A DNA stretch of 45,101 nucleotides from an uncultured Lachnospiraceae bacterium (GCA_946566685.1 CAMNXA010000025.1:1-45101); one strand, 5' to 3'. Numbered from the stretch's first letter, positions 27,650 to 36,116 are shown. The notes: generated by a model not told the origin, from the letters alone. A program made the numbers and translations.

Positions 27650-27932
27650 ATGGAAATAGAGCAGTTTGATAAAATCCATGATAAGATAGAGAACATGACT
27701 GTAAAAAACCACAGCTATCTGTATGTGACGGATCAGGTGGGAAATTACATACAGATAGGCGGATATGGAGATGTTTTCACGGTAGAAAAACGTATTTATC
27801 ATAGTCCTGTAGAGTATGTTCATACAAAGGCTGAATACTCTGATACAAAAGACGGCAGAACAATTGTTTTTGGCGTTTTTTGAAGAGGCAGAAACAGTGG
27901 ATGATATTGTCTGGACAGAGATAGATATGTAA
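27650..27932 (+). pseudogene. Small hypothetical gene broken by a +1 T in a T6 run
   Basis: From ATG 27650 the frame runs 77 codons to TGA 27881-27883, right after a run of six T. Removing one T gives a continuation, GVFEEAETVDDIVWTEIDM, ending at TAA 27930-27932, for a 93-residue acidic protein. The sequence has a beta-rich look (SYLYVTDQVGNYIQIGG) and resembles small immunity-type or hypothetical proteins, but I do not recognise the family. The break could be real decay, slippage-based control or a read error. Confidence 0.55.
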
Positions 27933-28041
27933 TCTGTTTTGGGTATCCAGTGCCTTAATTGATTATCCCATCCACAAAGCTCCGATAGTAATTGGTATCT
28001 TTGCAGATTGTGATTTCCCATGTATCATTTGGTCAGGTTCC

Positions 28042-28085
28042 AAGTCAAATTTATAATTGACTTTTGAAGCAGGGTTTGGTATATA
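28042..28085 (+). promoter_or_regulatory. Candidate promoter with overlapping inverted repeat for the response-regulator operon
   Basis: TTGACT (28057-28062), a 17-nt spacer and TATATA (28080-28085): a good sigma-A match 50 bp upstream of the regulator gene. The -35 is the right arm of the inverted repeat AAGTCAA (28042-28048) and TTGACTT (28057-28063), a plausible operator. The rest of 27933-28133 shows no gene I can support. Confidence 0.55.
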
Positions 28086-28133
28086 AAAGAATGATATTTC
28101 AACAACAAATATGATAAGTGAGAAAGATGCATT

Positions 28134-28865
28134 ATGGATTTGGAAAGCTATAAAGTCCTGATGATAGATGATGATGAAATGATAGCCACGGCTACTGCCG
28201 AATATTTCAATATGTTCGGCGTAAAGACTTCCTATGTGACAAGCTATGCCGATGCGGTAGTTTTTCTTGAAGAGCATGATGTTTCACTGCTCCTGCTGGA
28301 TATCAATCTTGGCGAAAAATCAGGCTTTGATCTTTGCAGGAAGATACGGGAAAATTATGACCTGCCGATCTTCTTCATAAGTGCCCGGACAAGTGACGAT
28401 GATGTGCTTATCGCCCTGAACATAGGCGGTGATGATTATATCAAAAAGCCCTATACGTTAAGCGTCCTGCTTGCCAAGGTGAAAGCCGCCGTTTTAAGAT
28501 ATGACAGGACACGGGATCATGCGCACGCTGTCAGAAATTTTCAGCACAATGAGGACGGTCTTGTGAAACTGACAGGGGAAGTGTACCTTAACACAAATAT
28601 TCGCAAAATCATTGCAGACGGCAGGGAGATTACCCTCAAAGCACTGGAATACAAGCTGCTGTATTATCTTTACACAAACAGGGGCAGGGTCGTTCCCAAG
28701 GAAGATCTGCTCAGGGATGTGTGGGAGAATGCATATATCAACGAGGGGACGATTGCCGTACATATTAGACATCTGCGTGAAAAGATTGAAGCCGACCCCA
28801 AAGAACCTCAACTCATAAAAACCGTGTGGGGTGTGGGCTACATGATGGAAGAGACAGCACTATGA
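28134..28865 (+). CDS. OmpR/PhoB-family response regulator
   Basis: 243 residues. Receiver domain 1-120 with the acidic pocket MIDDDE, phospho-acceptor D56 in LLLLDINLG, Ser in ISARTSDDD and Lys in YIKKPYT. A winged-helix DNA-binding domain follows (about 145-240): LTLKALEYKLLYYLY, then INEGTIAVHIRHLREKIE (recognition helix) and TVWGVGYMM. It overlaps the sensor kinase by 4 bp (ATGA), so they are translated as a pair. By position it likely controls the ABC transporter and hydrolase genes downstream. Confidence 0.93.
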   Translation: MDLESYKVLMIDDDEMIATATAEYFNMFGVKTSYVTSYADAVVFLEEHDVSLLLLDINLGEKSGFDLCRKIRENYDLPIFFISARTSDDDVLIALNIGGDDYIKKPYTLSVLLAKVKAAVLRYDRTRDHAHAVRNFQHNEDGLVKLTGEVYLNTNIRKIIADGREITLKALEYKLLYYLYTNRGRVVPKEDLLRDVWENAYINEGTIAVHIRHLREKIEADPKEPQLIKTVWGVGYMMEETAL

Positions 28866-30148
28866 AGGGATATTACAGATTTATGGCGCTTCTTGTCCTG
28901 CTGCTTGCTGTGGGGCTGTTTGCTGTTTGGAAAATCACCGGCACAGATGATTTTTCACAAAATAATAAGGATGTGCTTTTGCTCAATGAGGTTGCACATG
29001 AGATGGTTCTATATGATATGCCGTCTGAAAACACAGCTTCGCAACGGGAGTATGTCATACTGGACAGAAACGGGAATGTTATTTATGATAACCGTTCCGA
29101 CCATTCGGAAGCGATAACCATTGAGACAGCAATAAAACATCGTTATCCCTATACCTATATCACAGAGAATAATCAGATAACAGGCATTGTCGTACTGACA
29201 GACAGCAAGAAGCAGTTCGAGTGTCTGCGTACAAATATCATTGCTGTTTACTGTGTATGCGGTTTTCTCCTGATCGGTGCAGCGGGGGCTTTCGGGGCAT
29301 ATATCCGCAAAACGATCATACTCCCATTTGCCAAGATGAGAGATTTTGCATCCTATGTGGCGGCGGGTGACCTTGACCGGCCTCTTGAAATGGATAAGGG
29401 CAATCTGTTCGGCGCTTTTTCGGAGAGTTTTGATATTATGCGGGAGGAACTGAAAGCGTCCAGAGCAAGAGAACTTTCCTTGCAGAAAAAGGAGCGTGAG
29501 CTTATTGCATCACTTTCCCACGACCTGAAAACGCCTGTGACGGGTATTCAACTCACATCTGAGCTGATGGCGGCGGTATTCTCTCAGAATGAGGGTCAGG
29601 AAATAACCGTCACGGAAGATATGGCCGTGAAGATGAATAACATCTGCAAAAGAGCCGATGAAATCGCTGTGCTTGTTAACGACCTGCTTTCTTCCACCTT
29701 GGAGGACTTAGGCGAGTTCAAGGTAAAATGCGCAGACGAAAATTCCGCTGTGATAGCAGAAATCGTATCCAAATACGATGACAGAGAGCTTGTGCGTATA
29801 TCCGGAATACCACAGGTCATTGTGCATATGGACAAGCTGCGTTTGTCGCAGGTTATTGGCAATATCCTATTTAATTCTTACAAATATGCAGGCACGCCCA
29901 TAGACATTTCTTTCCATCTTGAAGAGAGCTTTCTTGAGGTATTGATCCGTGACAGCGGCCCGGGCGTTCCCGAAGACGAGATAGAACTTATTACCAACAA
30001 ATTCTACCGCGGAAGGGAACATGGTGACAAAGAGGGCAGTGGTTTAGGGCTGTATATCGCAAGGATACTCATGGATAAAATGGGCGGAGAACTGTCTGTC
30101 AGGAATGAAAACGGGCTGTGTGTAACGCTGCTTATTCCGCTCAGTTAA
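28862..30148 (+). CDS. Sensor histidine kinase
   Basis: 428 residues. Two membrane helices (about 5-24 and 126-148) enclose an extracytoplasmic loop of about 100 residues, a moderately large sensor region. It is followed by a HAMP-like linker, a HisKA domain with H220 in SLSHDLKTPVTG, and a HATPase domain: N box IGNILFNSYKYA, G1 DSGPGVPEDE, F/G2 GSGLGLYIARILM. The start overlaps the regulator stop. Unlike BceS-type kinases it does have an external loop, so it may sense its signal directly. Confidence 0.92.
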   Translation: MKGYYRFMALLVLLLAVGLFAVWKITGTDDFSQNNKDVLLLNEVAHEMVLYDMPSENTASQREYVILDRNGNVIYDNRSDHSEAITIETAIKHRYPYTYITENNQITGIVVLTDSKKQFECLRTNIIAVYCVCGFLLIGAAGAFGAYIRKTIILPFAKMRDFASYVAAGDLDRPLEMDKGNLFGAFSESFDIMREELKASRARELSLQKKERELIASLSHDLKTPVTGIQLTSELMAAVFSQNEGQEITVTEDMAVKMNNICKRADEIAVLVNDLLSSTLEDLGEFKVKCADENSAVIAEIVSKYDDRELVRISGIPQVIVHMDKLRLSQVIGNILFNSYKYAGTPIDISFHLEESFLEVLIRDSGPGVPEDEIELITNKFYRGREHGDKEGSGLGLYIARILMDKMGGELSVRNENGLCVTLLIPLS

Positions 30149-30161
30149 GAAAAGGATAAGA

Positions 30162-30223
30162 ATTTAACAAGATTTAGATAAGGAAATCGCAAACGGGATC
30201 ATGTATAATACTATCCTAGGATA
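30162..30223 (+). promoter_or_regulatory. Candidate response-regulator sites, promoter and operator upstream of the ABC transporter
   Basis: A direct repeat, ATTTAACAAG (30162-30171) and ATTTAGATAAG (30172-30182), has the 10-11 bp spacing typical of OmpR-family binding sites. TATAAT at 30204-30209 is a perfect -10, but no good -35 lies 17 bp upstream, which fits an activated promoter. TATCCTAGGATA (30212-30223) is a perfect 12-bp palindrome across the expected transcription start. Confidence 0.5.
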
Positions 30224-30256
30224 CAACAATCATGTATTGGAAAGGTAGTGTTATAT

Positions 30257-31015
30257 ATGATCCCTGTTTTGCATACAGAAAAGCTGTGCAAGTCTTTTTC
30301 AAACGGCGCCACGCAGCAGCACGTGATCAAGAACCTCAATCTGGAGATTATGGAGGGTGATTTTACCGTTATCATGGGCGCTTCGGGTTCGGGCAAATCC
30401 ACTCTGCTCTATGCGCTTTCGGGAATGGATAAGCCCACTTTGGGAAAGGTATTCTTCGGTGACACCGAGATTCAGGATTATACCAACGATCAGCTTGCGG
30501 TGTTCAGAAGAAAAAACTGCGGATTCGTTTTTCAGAGTATCTATCTGCTTGAAAATCAGAGTGTCCTTGACAATGTGCTGACAGGCGCATTTGCCGTGCA
30601 GAAAAACACCCCCGAACTGATCAAAAGGGTAAAGGAACTGCTCGCAAAAGTGGGGCTTGATGAGGCGATGCAGAAGAAATATCCAAACCAGCTTTCCGGC
30701 GGTGAGGCACAGCGTGTCGGAATCGTGCGCGCTGTGATAAACGAGCCGAAAATTCTTTTCGCGGACGAGCCTACCGGTTCGCTCGACTCTGCATCGGGCA
30801 GGGACGTTCTCGACATCTTCACCAGGATACACGAGAACGGTCAGAGCATCGTCATGGTGACGCACGATATCAGGACCGCGCTGCGTGGAACACGGGTGAT
30901 CTATCTGCGTGACGGCAAAGTTGTGGGCGAACACAGAATGGCGAACTACGGTGAGAACGACCCTAAAGAGCGCCGTGAAAAGCTGACGGTATTCCTTGAC
31001 GAGATGGGCTGGTGA
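30257..31015 (+). CDS. ABC transporter ATP-binding protein (LolD/BceA/MacB type)
   Basis: 252 residues. Walker A GASGSGKSTLL, Q loop VFQSIYLL, signature LSGGEAQRVGIVRAV, Walker B ILFADEPTGSLD and switch MVTHDIRTA. Short length and sequence style place it with ATPases that work with FtsX/MacB-type permeases, which handle antimicrobial peptides, lipoproteins or signalling rather than import. ATG 30257 is chosen with AAAGG at 30241-30245; an in-frame GTG lies at 30248. Its permease gene begins 3 bp after its stop. Confidence 0.93.
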   Translation: MIPVLHTEKLCKSFSNGATQQHVIKNLNLEIMEGDFTVIMGASGSGKSTLLYALSGMDKPTLGKVFFGDTEIQDYTNDQLAVFRRKNCGFVFQSIYLLENQSVLDNVLTGAFAVQKNTPELIKRVKELLAKVGLDEAMQKKYPNQLSGGEAQRVGIVRAVINEPKILFADEPTGSLDSASGRDVLDIFTRIHENGQSIVMVTHDIRTALRGTRVIYLRDGKVVGEHRMANYGENDPKERREKLTVFLDEMGW

Positions 31016-31018
31016 CTT

Positions 31019-33526
31019 ATGAAGATATGCAGATTATCCTTGTTCAATTTGAAGAGAAACAAACGTGAGGCGGCGGCAATTGTCTTTCTCACCCTTGTTA
31101 CGGCGTTTCTCATGGCGGTCTTTGCCGTCAGCATGACTCAGATAAACAGTGCCTTTGACCGCGCCTTTGAGGAGACAGGTTCCGCTGATTTTATCTTGTT
31201 GTTTCAGGCTGACAAGTATCGGGATATCTATCGTGATATTCTGGAAGAGGAATACAAAGTGAGCGATGTCAGGGAAAGCAGAGTGCTTTACGGCGCCGCC
31301 GCATCGGCACTGTCAAAGAAGGGCGAACGTGTCGCCTACAATATGCTCTTTGCGGACGAAAGCACAGAGAGGAAGATGGAAAATTTTCAGAAACTGGATG
31401 CCCTCCCCGATGATGAGATCGAAAGGCTGTCCCATCCTTTATGGCTGCCCCAGTATTTTGAGATTGCAGCCGGTTATGCCCCGGGGGAAACATTTACCTT
31501 TGTCTCAGGGGGCAGGGATTATCCTTTCACCATAGCCGGGTTTTACAGCACGGGTTTGTTTAATTCTGACGCTATGGTAAAATGTGTCGTTTCGGATGAT
31601 GATATGGTGCTGTTGTCCGCTGTCTATGAGGAATACCGCATGATAGCGTTTGACACGGAAAGGGAATTTTCTAATGAGGAATACTATGAAAAATGCGCCG
31701 CAAAGTCAAACGAGAATGTTTCAAGTATCGTACTGCCAATCGACAAAGAGCAGGAGAGATTGGTAGAAACCGTTTATCTCACTGTTTTTCTGTATATGAG
31801 CGTATTTCTTTCCGCTGTCACACAGATAAGCGCACTCTTCCTTATCCTTCACAAGATCTCGAAGGACATGGAGGAACAGATGGTGCAGATCGGCGTGTTG
31901 GAAGCATTGGGGTATACAAGCCGTGAACTTTCTTGCTCCTACATCTTTGAATATATCTTCACAGGGGGCATTGGCGCGGTCATCGGCGGCATAGCGGCGG
32001 CAGCCTTTTCCCCGGTCATGGATATGTTCACAAGGGGGATGATGAAACGTGACGTGCATACGGATGTGAATGTTTTCTGTATTTTTATCGTGGTAATATC
32101 GATCATGGCGCTTGTCACGATCTTTGCGCTGTCAAGGGCGGCAAGGGTGAAAAAGCTTCCTCCTGTCGTGGCGTTCCGTAAGGGCATAAAGACCCATCAT
32201 TTCGGGAAAAATATACTTCCTCTTGAAAAAATGAGACACAGCGTCAATGTCCGTCTTGCCTTCAAGGGCATATGCAGCGATCTCCGCTCGAATATCGGTA
32301 CGGGTATCTGTATCATCGCCGCGGGAGTTGCCGTAATGTTCAGCGTGTACACCTTTGACTTTTTCAAGAGCGGCTATGACGGGCTTCTGGGAGTTCTCGG
32401 AATGGAGACTCCCGACATAAGCATCGTTATGATGAGCGGGGTGGATGGGGAAAAATTCTGCGAGGAGATACGCAGGTTCCCCGAAGTGGAAAAGGTGCTT
32501 CTGACCAACACGAGCGTGACAGGAAACTATGTGGCGGTAAAGGGCAGCAATCAGAGTGCGGTTGTCATTTCCTACGCCGATTTTTCCCTCACAGATAATA
32601 TCCACCCGAAAAAGGGACGTTTCCCCGCATACGATAACGAGATCATGATATCCGCAAAGAGAGAGGAAACAGAAAATCGGCACATAGGCGACAGTATCAT
32701 CATCAAGGGGGATGTCTGTGAAAAAAGCTATCTCATAACAGGCATTGTCTCTGCCATGAACAACAACGCCATGAGCGTCTACATGACCGAGGACGGCTAC
32801 CGGCGCATTCGTCCGAATGACCGCCCGGACACAGTGGAGATTACGCTCAAAAACGAGGAGGACCGCCCTGCCTTCACGGATAAGCTCACTGGTCTGTACG
32901 GTGCAAGCGCAAAGGACACGGCGTATGCACAGTCCGCACAGGGAAGTCTTGAGGAGCGTATCAGAGCGAAAGCGGACGAGAAAATGGCGATACTGATTTC
33001 TCAGTACGGCGTTACCGACATTGACTATGCCATAAGAATAGGGGATACCGTCATCAGCGGAAACAGCAGCCGTTTCGTGATAAAGGAGATATCCTCCATG
33101 AAGGATTTTGCAAAATCCCAGATGGAATCCATAGCCGCGGTTACAAGGACATTTTCCTTCTGCGCCGTGATATTCATTGCCGTTGTGGTGGCGGTGATCT
33201 TGGGCATCATAGCCGTATCTGCCGTAAAAAGACAGCGCAGGGAATTTGGTATCATGAAAAGTATGGGCTATACATCAAGAGAGCTTATGCTACAGCTTAC
33301 CCTGCGTATTCTCCCGGTAACGATCCTTTCCGCCTGCATCGCCGCGGTGTTGTCGGTACGGGTACAGCGCATATTTTGGATGGCGGGGTTCGGTGTACAG
33401 ATTCCCGAGAGCCTGCCGTTAGTCATCGGTACGGCGGCAGCGCTTGTGTTGTTCTGCCTGACTGTCACCTACATCAGTGCAGGCAGTATCAGAAAAATAT
33501 CCGTGACCGAACTTATAACTGATTGA
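31019..33526 (+). CDS. FtsX-like ABC permease
   Basis: 835 residues, with an N-terminal membrane helix (AAAIVFLTLVTAFLMAVFAVS), a first FtsX block of three helices at about 240-380, a fourth helix near 425, a large external domain, and a second FtsX block of three helices at the C-terminus (about 705-830). Both blocks carry the family pattern MKSMGYTSRELMLQ or VLEALGYTSRELSCS after the first helix. This two-block, about 10-helix plan is typical of permeases for antimicrobial-peptide resistance or lipid/lipoprotein handling. It works with the preceding ATPase. Confidence 0.92.
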   Translation: MKICRLSLFNLKRNKREAAAIVFLTLVTAFLMAVFAVSMTQINSAFDRAFEETGSADFILLFQADKYRDIYRDILEEEYKVSDVRESRVLYGAAASALSKKGERVAYNMLFADESTERKMENFQKLDALPDDEIERLSHPLWLPQYFEIAAGYAPGETFTFVSGGRDYPFTIAGFYSTGLFNSDAMVKCVVSDDDMVLLSAVYEEYRMIAFDTEREFSNEEYYEKCAAKSNENVSSIVLPIDKEQERLVETVYLTVFLYMSVFLSAVTQISALFLILHKISKDMEEQMVQIGVLEALGYTSRELSCSYIFEYIFTGGIGAVIGGIAAAAFSPVMDMFTRGMMKRDVHTDVNVFCIFIVVISIMALVTIFALSRAARVKKLPPVVAFRKGIKTHHFGKNILPLEKMRHSVNVRLAFKGICSDLRSNIGTGICIIAAGVAVMFSVYTFDFFKSGYDGLLGVLGMETPDISIVMMSGVDGEKFCEEIRRFPEVEKVLLTNTSVTGNYVAVKGSNQSAVVISYADFSLTDNIHPKKGRFPAYDNEIMISAKREETENRHIGDSIIIKGDVCEKSYLITGIVSAMNNNAMSVYMTEDGYRRIRPNDRPDTVEITLKNEEDRPAFTDKLTGLYGASAKDTAYAQSAQGSLEERIRAKADEKMAILISQYGVTDIDYAIRIGDTVISGNSSRFVIKEISSMKDFAKSQMESIAAVTRTFSFCAVIFIAVVVAVILGIIAVSAVKRQRREFGIMKSMGYTSRELMLQLTLRILPVTILSACIAAVLSVRVQRIFWMAGFGVQIPESLPLVIGTAAALVLFCLTVTYISAGSIRKISVTELITD

Positions 33527-33529
33527 ACA

Positions 33530-33553
33530 GATTGAAAATTAAAATTTTCAATC
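33530..33553 (+). repeat. Perfect inverted repeat between permease and serine hydrolase genes
   Basis: GATTGAAAATT (33530-33540) and AATTTTCAATC (33543-33553) form an 11-bp hairpin with no T tail. It could be an mRNA-processing or partial-termination element, lowering expression of the downstream gene. Confidence 0.5.
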
Positions 33554-33588
33554 GCGAGATTTGTGTCTGCGCAGAAATGGAGTAAGTG

Positions 33589-35568
33589 ATGAAGAAAAAA
33601 ATAATTGCAGCAGTATCCGCCTTGTCTATGGCAGGAACGGTATACGCATCTGTTGGAAATGCGGTGCATGCCGAACCTGTACAGTCGGAACTGACAGCCG
33701 AAACAACCGCTTCGCAGGATAGGATATATTGTATTGCGTCTGTAAGCAAGATGTATTCCACATTGGCGGTTATGCAGCTTGTTGACGAGGGAAAAGTCGA
33801 ACTTGACGATCCTGTCACAAAATATCTCCCCGATTTCAAGATGGATGACGAGCGGTACAAGGACATCACCGTGCGTATGCTTATGGACCACACATCGGGC
33901 ATACCTCTGGGGATTTCTATCAACCATTATCTTTATGAAGATGTTGACAGCTTCACCCATGACAATGCATTTGATATCCTGTCGGGGCTGCGTCTGAAAG
34001 CCGACCCCGGGGAATATGCCTGCTATAATAACATGGGCTTTAGTCTTATGGAGCATATCGTAGAAAATGTCAGCGGTATGAGCTTTACGGATTATGTGAG
34101 AGATAACATTGCCTCAAAGATAGGCGCGGATCATACGGGAACGGCATGGAGCCTGTATGCGGGCGATTTGGGTGATGAGCGGGTATCTCTCTATCGCGGC
34201 TTTCTTCCAATCGAATATCCCTATGAAATGGCGGCAGGTTCCGGCGGTATCTATGCCACCGCTTCTGACGTGGCAAATTTCGGTAGTGCTTTCTTTACGG
34301 GAAATGATATTCTGCTTTCTGATGATGCCAAAACACAGATGTCCACCCGCTGGAATGATGACGCGAAATACGAAAGCTACGGTCTGGGATGGGACTTTGT
34401 GGAACAAATCAAGTACGAAAAGGAAAACATAAAAGTCATGGGCAAGGGCGGAGATTTGCCGTATATGAACTCGTGCCTCCTTGTCGCTCCCGATGAACAG
34501 ATCAGCACAGCGGTACTGACTGCCGGAAATGGCAGCAGCCAATATGCAGGACTTATGGCGTCTGCCCTGATGGATGTGGTGCTTGCAGAACGAGGAAAGG
34601 CGGTAAGCGATCTGACTCTTCCGGAGCCGAAAATAATGGATGGCATACCCGATCATTATAAAAAATATGAGGGTTTATACTACATCAGCGATATATACAG
34701 CACGGGAATATGCAGGATCACATTTGACGATACTGCTATGTACAAGGAGGAATTGGGCACTGACAACGCATTACCCGAAAGATTTAAGATTACCGAGGAC
34801 GGAGGTTTTGTCAAGGTAAATGACAGCGGCAGGATGACGGCAGACAGGGAAATCGTATATTTCGAGGAAAAAGACGGCAAAATATACATCCGAACGGATA
34901 AGTTCACCGTATACCCGGGACTTGGAAATACGGCAGACAGTATGTACACAGGGGAAAAAATGGAAGAGAATCCCATCTCCCCCAGCGTACAGCAAAACTG
35001 GGACGAACTTTCGCAGACAGTATTTGTAATATACAACGAAAAATGGACCTCCCAGCAATATGAAAGTCCGTTTTACCAAGTCGTGACAGATAAGGAATTC
35101 CCCGGTTATATTATGGTAAAAAACAGCGCAGGGGCAAGAGTGGAAAAGTTGGCCGATGAAGATCATGCCCTTTTCTTTACCTCCATACCGAGCAGTGCAA
35201 ACAGAGATTTGTTTAACATAGAGATCACCCGGCAAACCTATGCGGACAAAACATCGGCAGTATCCTTTGATCTGAGCGATGGGACGCGCTGTCGCAGTGT
35301 GGACAGCCTCCCAGTGTTTACTGCTGACATCACCGAGATATCCCTTCACAGCAGTGAAGCCGTATGGTATCGTATCGGGAAAGATATGGGCGGAAAGAGT
35401 ATTGTTGCCGAACGACCCGACAACTCTGCCATATTCGTCTACAACAAGTTCCGTGAGCTGCTGTACAGCACCCACATCAAGGATGCCATGAACACCATCG
35501 ACCTTCCTGCGGACGGCTATATCGCTTTTACAGGGGAAACCGGCGGCAGTGTGAAACTATTCAAGTGA
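33589..35568 (+). CDS. Secreted serine hydrolase of the beta-lactamase (class C/PBP) family
   Basis: 659 residues. A signal peptide (KKKIIAAVSALSMAGTVYA, cleavage near VHA-EP at about residue 28) is followed by a penicillin-binding-like catalytic domain: SVSK (SxxK) near residue 50, then MDHTSGIPLG, YNN near residue 145 (YxN motif), and GSGGIYATASDVANF. A C-terminal half of about 300 residues looks like added beta domains. Odd: only about 20 residues lie between the signal peptide and SxxK, where this fold usually has 40 or more, so the first strands may be missing. ATG 33589 has GGAG at 33579-33582. With the ABC genes it suggests envelope defence. Confidence 0.82.
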   Translation: MKKKIIAAVSALSMAGTVYASVGNAVHAEPVQSELTAETTASQDRIYCIASVSKMYSTLAVMQLVDEGKVELDDPVTKYLPDFKMDDERYKDITVRMLMDHTSGIPLGISINHYLYEDVDSFTHDNAFDILSGLRLKADPGEYACYNNMGFSLMEHIVENVSGMSFTDYVRDNIASKIGADHTGTAWSLYAGDLGDERVSLYRGFLPIEYPYEMAAGSGGIYATASDVANFGSAFFTGNDILLSDDAKTQMSTRWNDDAKYESYGLGWDFVEQIKYEKENIKVMGKGGDLPYMNSCLLVAPDEQISTAVLTAGNGSSQYAGLMASALMDVVLAERGKAVSDLTLPEPKIMDGIPDHYKKYEGLYYISDIYSTGICRITFDDTAMYKEELGTDNALPERFKITEDGGFVKVNDSGRMTADREIVYFEEKDGKIYIRTDKFTVYPGLGNTADSMYTGEKMEENPISPSVQQNWDELSQTVFVIYNEKWTSQQYESPFYQVVTDKEFPGYIMVKNSAGARVEKLADEDHALFFTSIPSSANRDLFNIEITRQTYADKTSAVSFDLSDGTRCRSVDSLPVFTADITEISLHSSEAVWYRIGKDMGGKSIVAERPDNSAIFVYNKFRELLYSTHIKDAMNTIDLPADGYIAFTGETGGSVKLFK

Positions 35569-35569
35569 T

Positions 35570-35592
35570 GGCAAAGTCTCTGCCTTTTCTGT
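35570..35592 (+). terminator. Possible weak terminator after the serine hydrolase
   Basis: GGCA (35570-35573) and TGCC (35581-35584) flank a short loop, and TTTT follows. Bases 35575-35592 are identical over 18 nt to the descending arm and T tail of the toxin-antitoxin terminator at 36048-36065, so this may be a decayed copy of that hairpin. Confidence 0.4.
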
Positions 35593-35601
35593 AATCTCGC
35601 G

Positions 35602-35635
35602 ATTTACTTTTGAGCCTTACTATGCTATACTATCA
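35602..35635 (+). repeat. 34-bp direct repeat, left copy, containing an extended -10 promoter
   Basis: Identical to 44973-45006. It holds TTTACT (35603-35608), a 17-nt spacer with TGC just before the hexamer, and TATACT (35626-35631). It faces a short truncated reading frame at 35685, while the right copy faces an integrase start. Confidence 0.85.
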
Positions 35636-35684
35636 TAGCTGTTAAGGCTTTTTATTTTGAGTAAAAACGGAGGAATAAGATATC

Positions 35685-35753
35685 ATGAAACTCGGCATCG
35701 TTATATATGAGGCTGATTCATGTAAATCTATATATATCCATAAAATATCTTAA
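35685..35753 (+). pseudogene. Truncated start of an unrecognised gene at the left island boundary
   Basis: A strong GGAGGA (35669-35674) leads to ATG and 22 codons. The first eleven (MKLGIVIYEAD) look like a normal Rossmann-like or DsrE-like protein start, and then the frame passes into A+T-rich sequence and stops. This fits a gene cut by insertion of the element. The family cannot be fixed from so few residues. Confidence 0.45.
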
Positions 35754-35829
35754 AGGTTGATAAATACTGGGGTTGAGGGCAATTTGAATTCTATGTAAAT
35801 CTTTATATCTTTATAAGGTTTGATGTGAA

Positions 35830-35851
35830 ATTGGTACGTGATTGGTACGTT
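35830..35851 (+). repeat. 11-bp tandem repeat resembling integrase arm sites
   Basis: ATTGGTACGTG and ATTGGTACGTT are adjacent 11-bp units. A longer imperfect repeat (ATGTAAATCT plus a TATAT-rich tail) occurs near 35720 and 35794. Short direct repeats of this spacing near an element end are typical of tyrosine-integrase arm binding; this is an inference. No gene is seen in 35754-35957. Confidence 0.45.
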
Positions 35852-35919
35852 GAAATGGAACTGGAAACTGTTAGGTTGAGCCTTAATACCGAGAAAAAGT
35901 AAAAATTTTATTAAATGCG

Positions 35920-35947
35920 TTGTAATTAGGAAAAAATAGTGTATACT
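35920..35947 (+). promoter_or_regulatory. Promoter of the type III antitoxin RNA
   Basis: TTGTAA (35920-35925), a 16-nt spacer and TATACT (35942-35947) put transcription start a few bases before the first antitoxin repeat. Confidence 0.55.
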
Positions 35948-35957
35948 AAAGATAGTA

Positions 35958-36031
35958 GGTGATGCACAGCCTTATAAATGAGCGAGTTATAAGTGGGTGA
36001 TGCACAGCCCATAAGTGAGCGAGTTAGCAGG
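35958..36031 (+). ncRNA. Type III antitoxin RNA (ToxI-like), two tandem repeats
   Basis: Two head-to-tail units begin at 35958 and 35996, a 38-nt period. They share GGTGATGCACAGCC at the front and TGAGCGAGTTA in the middle and differ by one indel and a few bases. Unit 1 also contains the stem CTTATAA (35971-35977) with TTATAAG (35987-35993). Promoter, repeats, terminator and toxin lie in the exact order known for toxIN, cptIN, tenpIN and abiQ loci. In that family the toxin cuts the transcript into single repeats, which then bind and block it. Confidence 0.85.
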
Positions 36032-36061
36032 AGGCAGGGACGATTGGAGTCTCTGCCTTTT
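36032..36061 (+). terminator. Terminator between antitoxin RNA and toxin gene
   Basis: AGGCAGGGAC (36032-36041) pairs with GTCTCTGCCT (36049-36058) with one G-U pair and a 7-nt loop, followed by TTTT. In type III systems such a leaky terminator sets the excess of antitoxin RNA over toxin mRNA. Confidence 0.85.
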
Positions 36062-36116
36062 CTGTCAGATTATACGACAGCTAAAGTATGCAGTTGTTTG
36101 TACACAAAGGAGTTTT

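Noticed and set aside
27963..28277. Minus-strand frame ending in KIPITIGALWMG upstream of the response regulator
   Set aside because: The tail looks protein-like, but the frame overlaps the regulator gene and has no recognisable start or family; too weak to call.
35958..36031. The two 38-nt repeats as a CRISPR array
   Set aside because: The units are contiguous with no spacers, and a terminator plus ToxN-type toxin follow, which identifies an antitoxin RNA.
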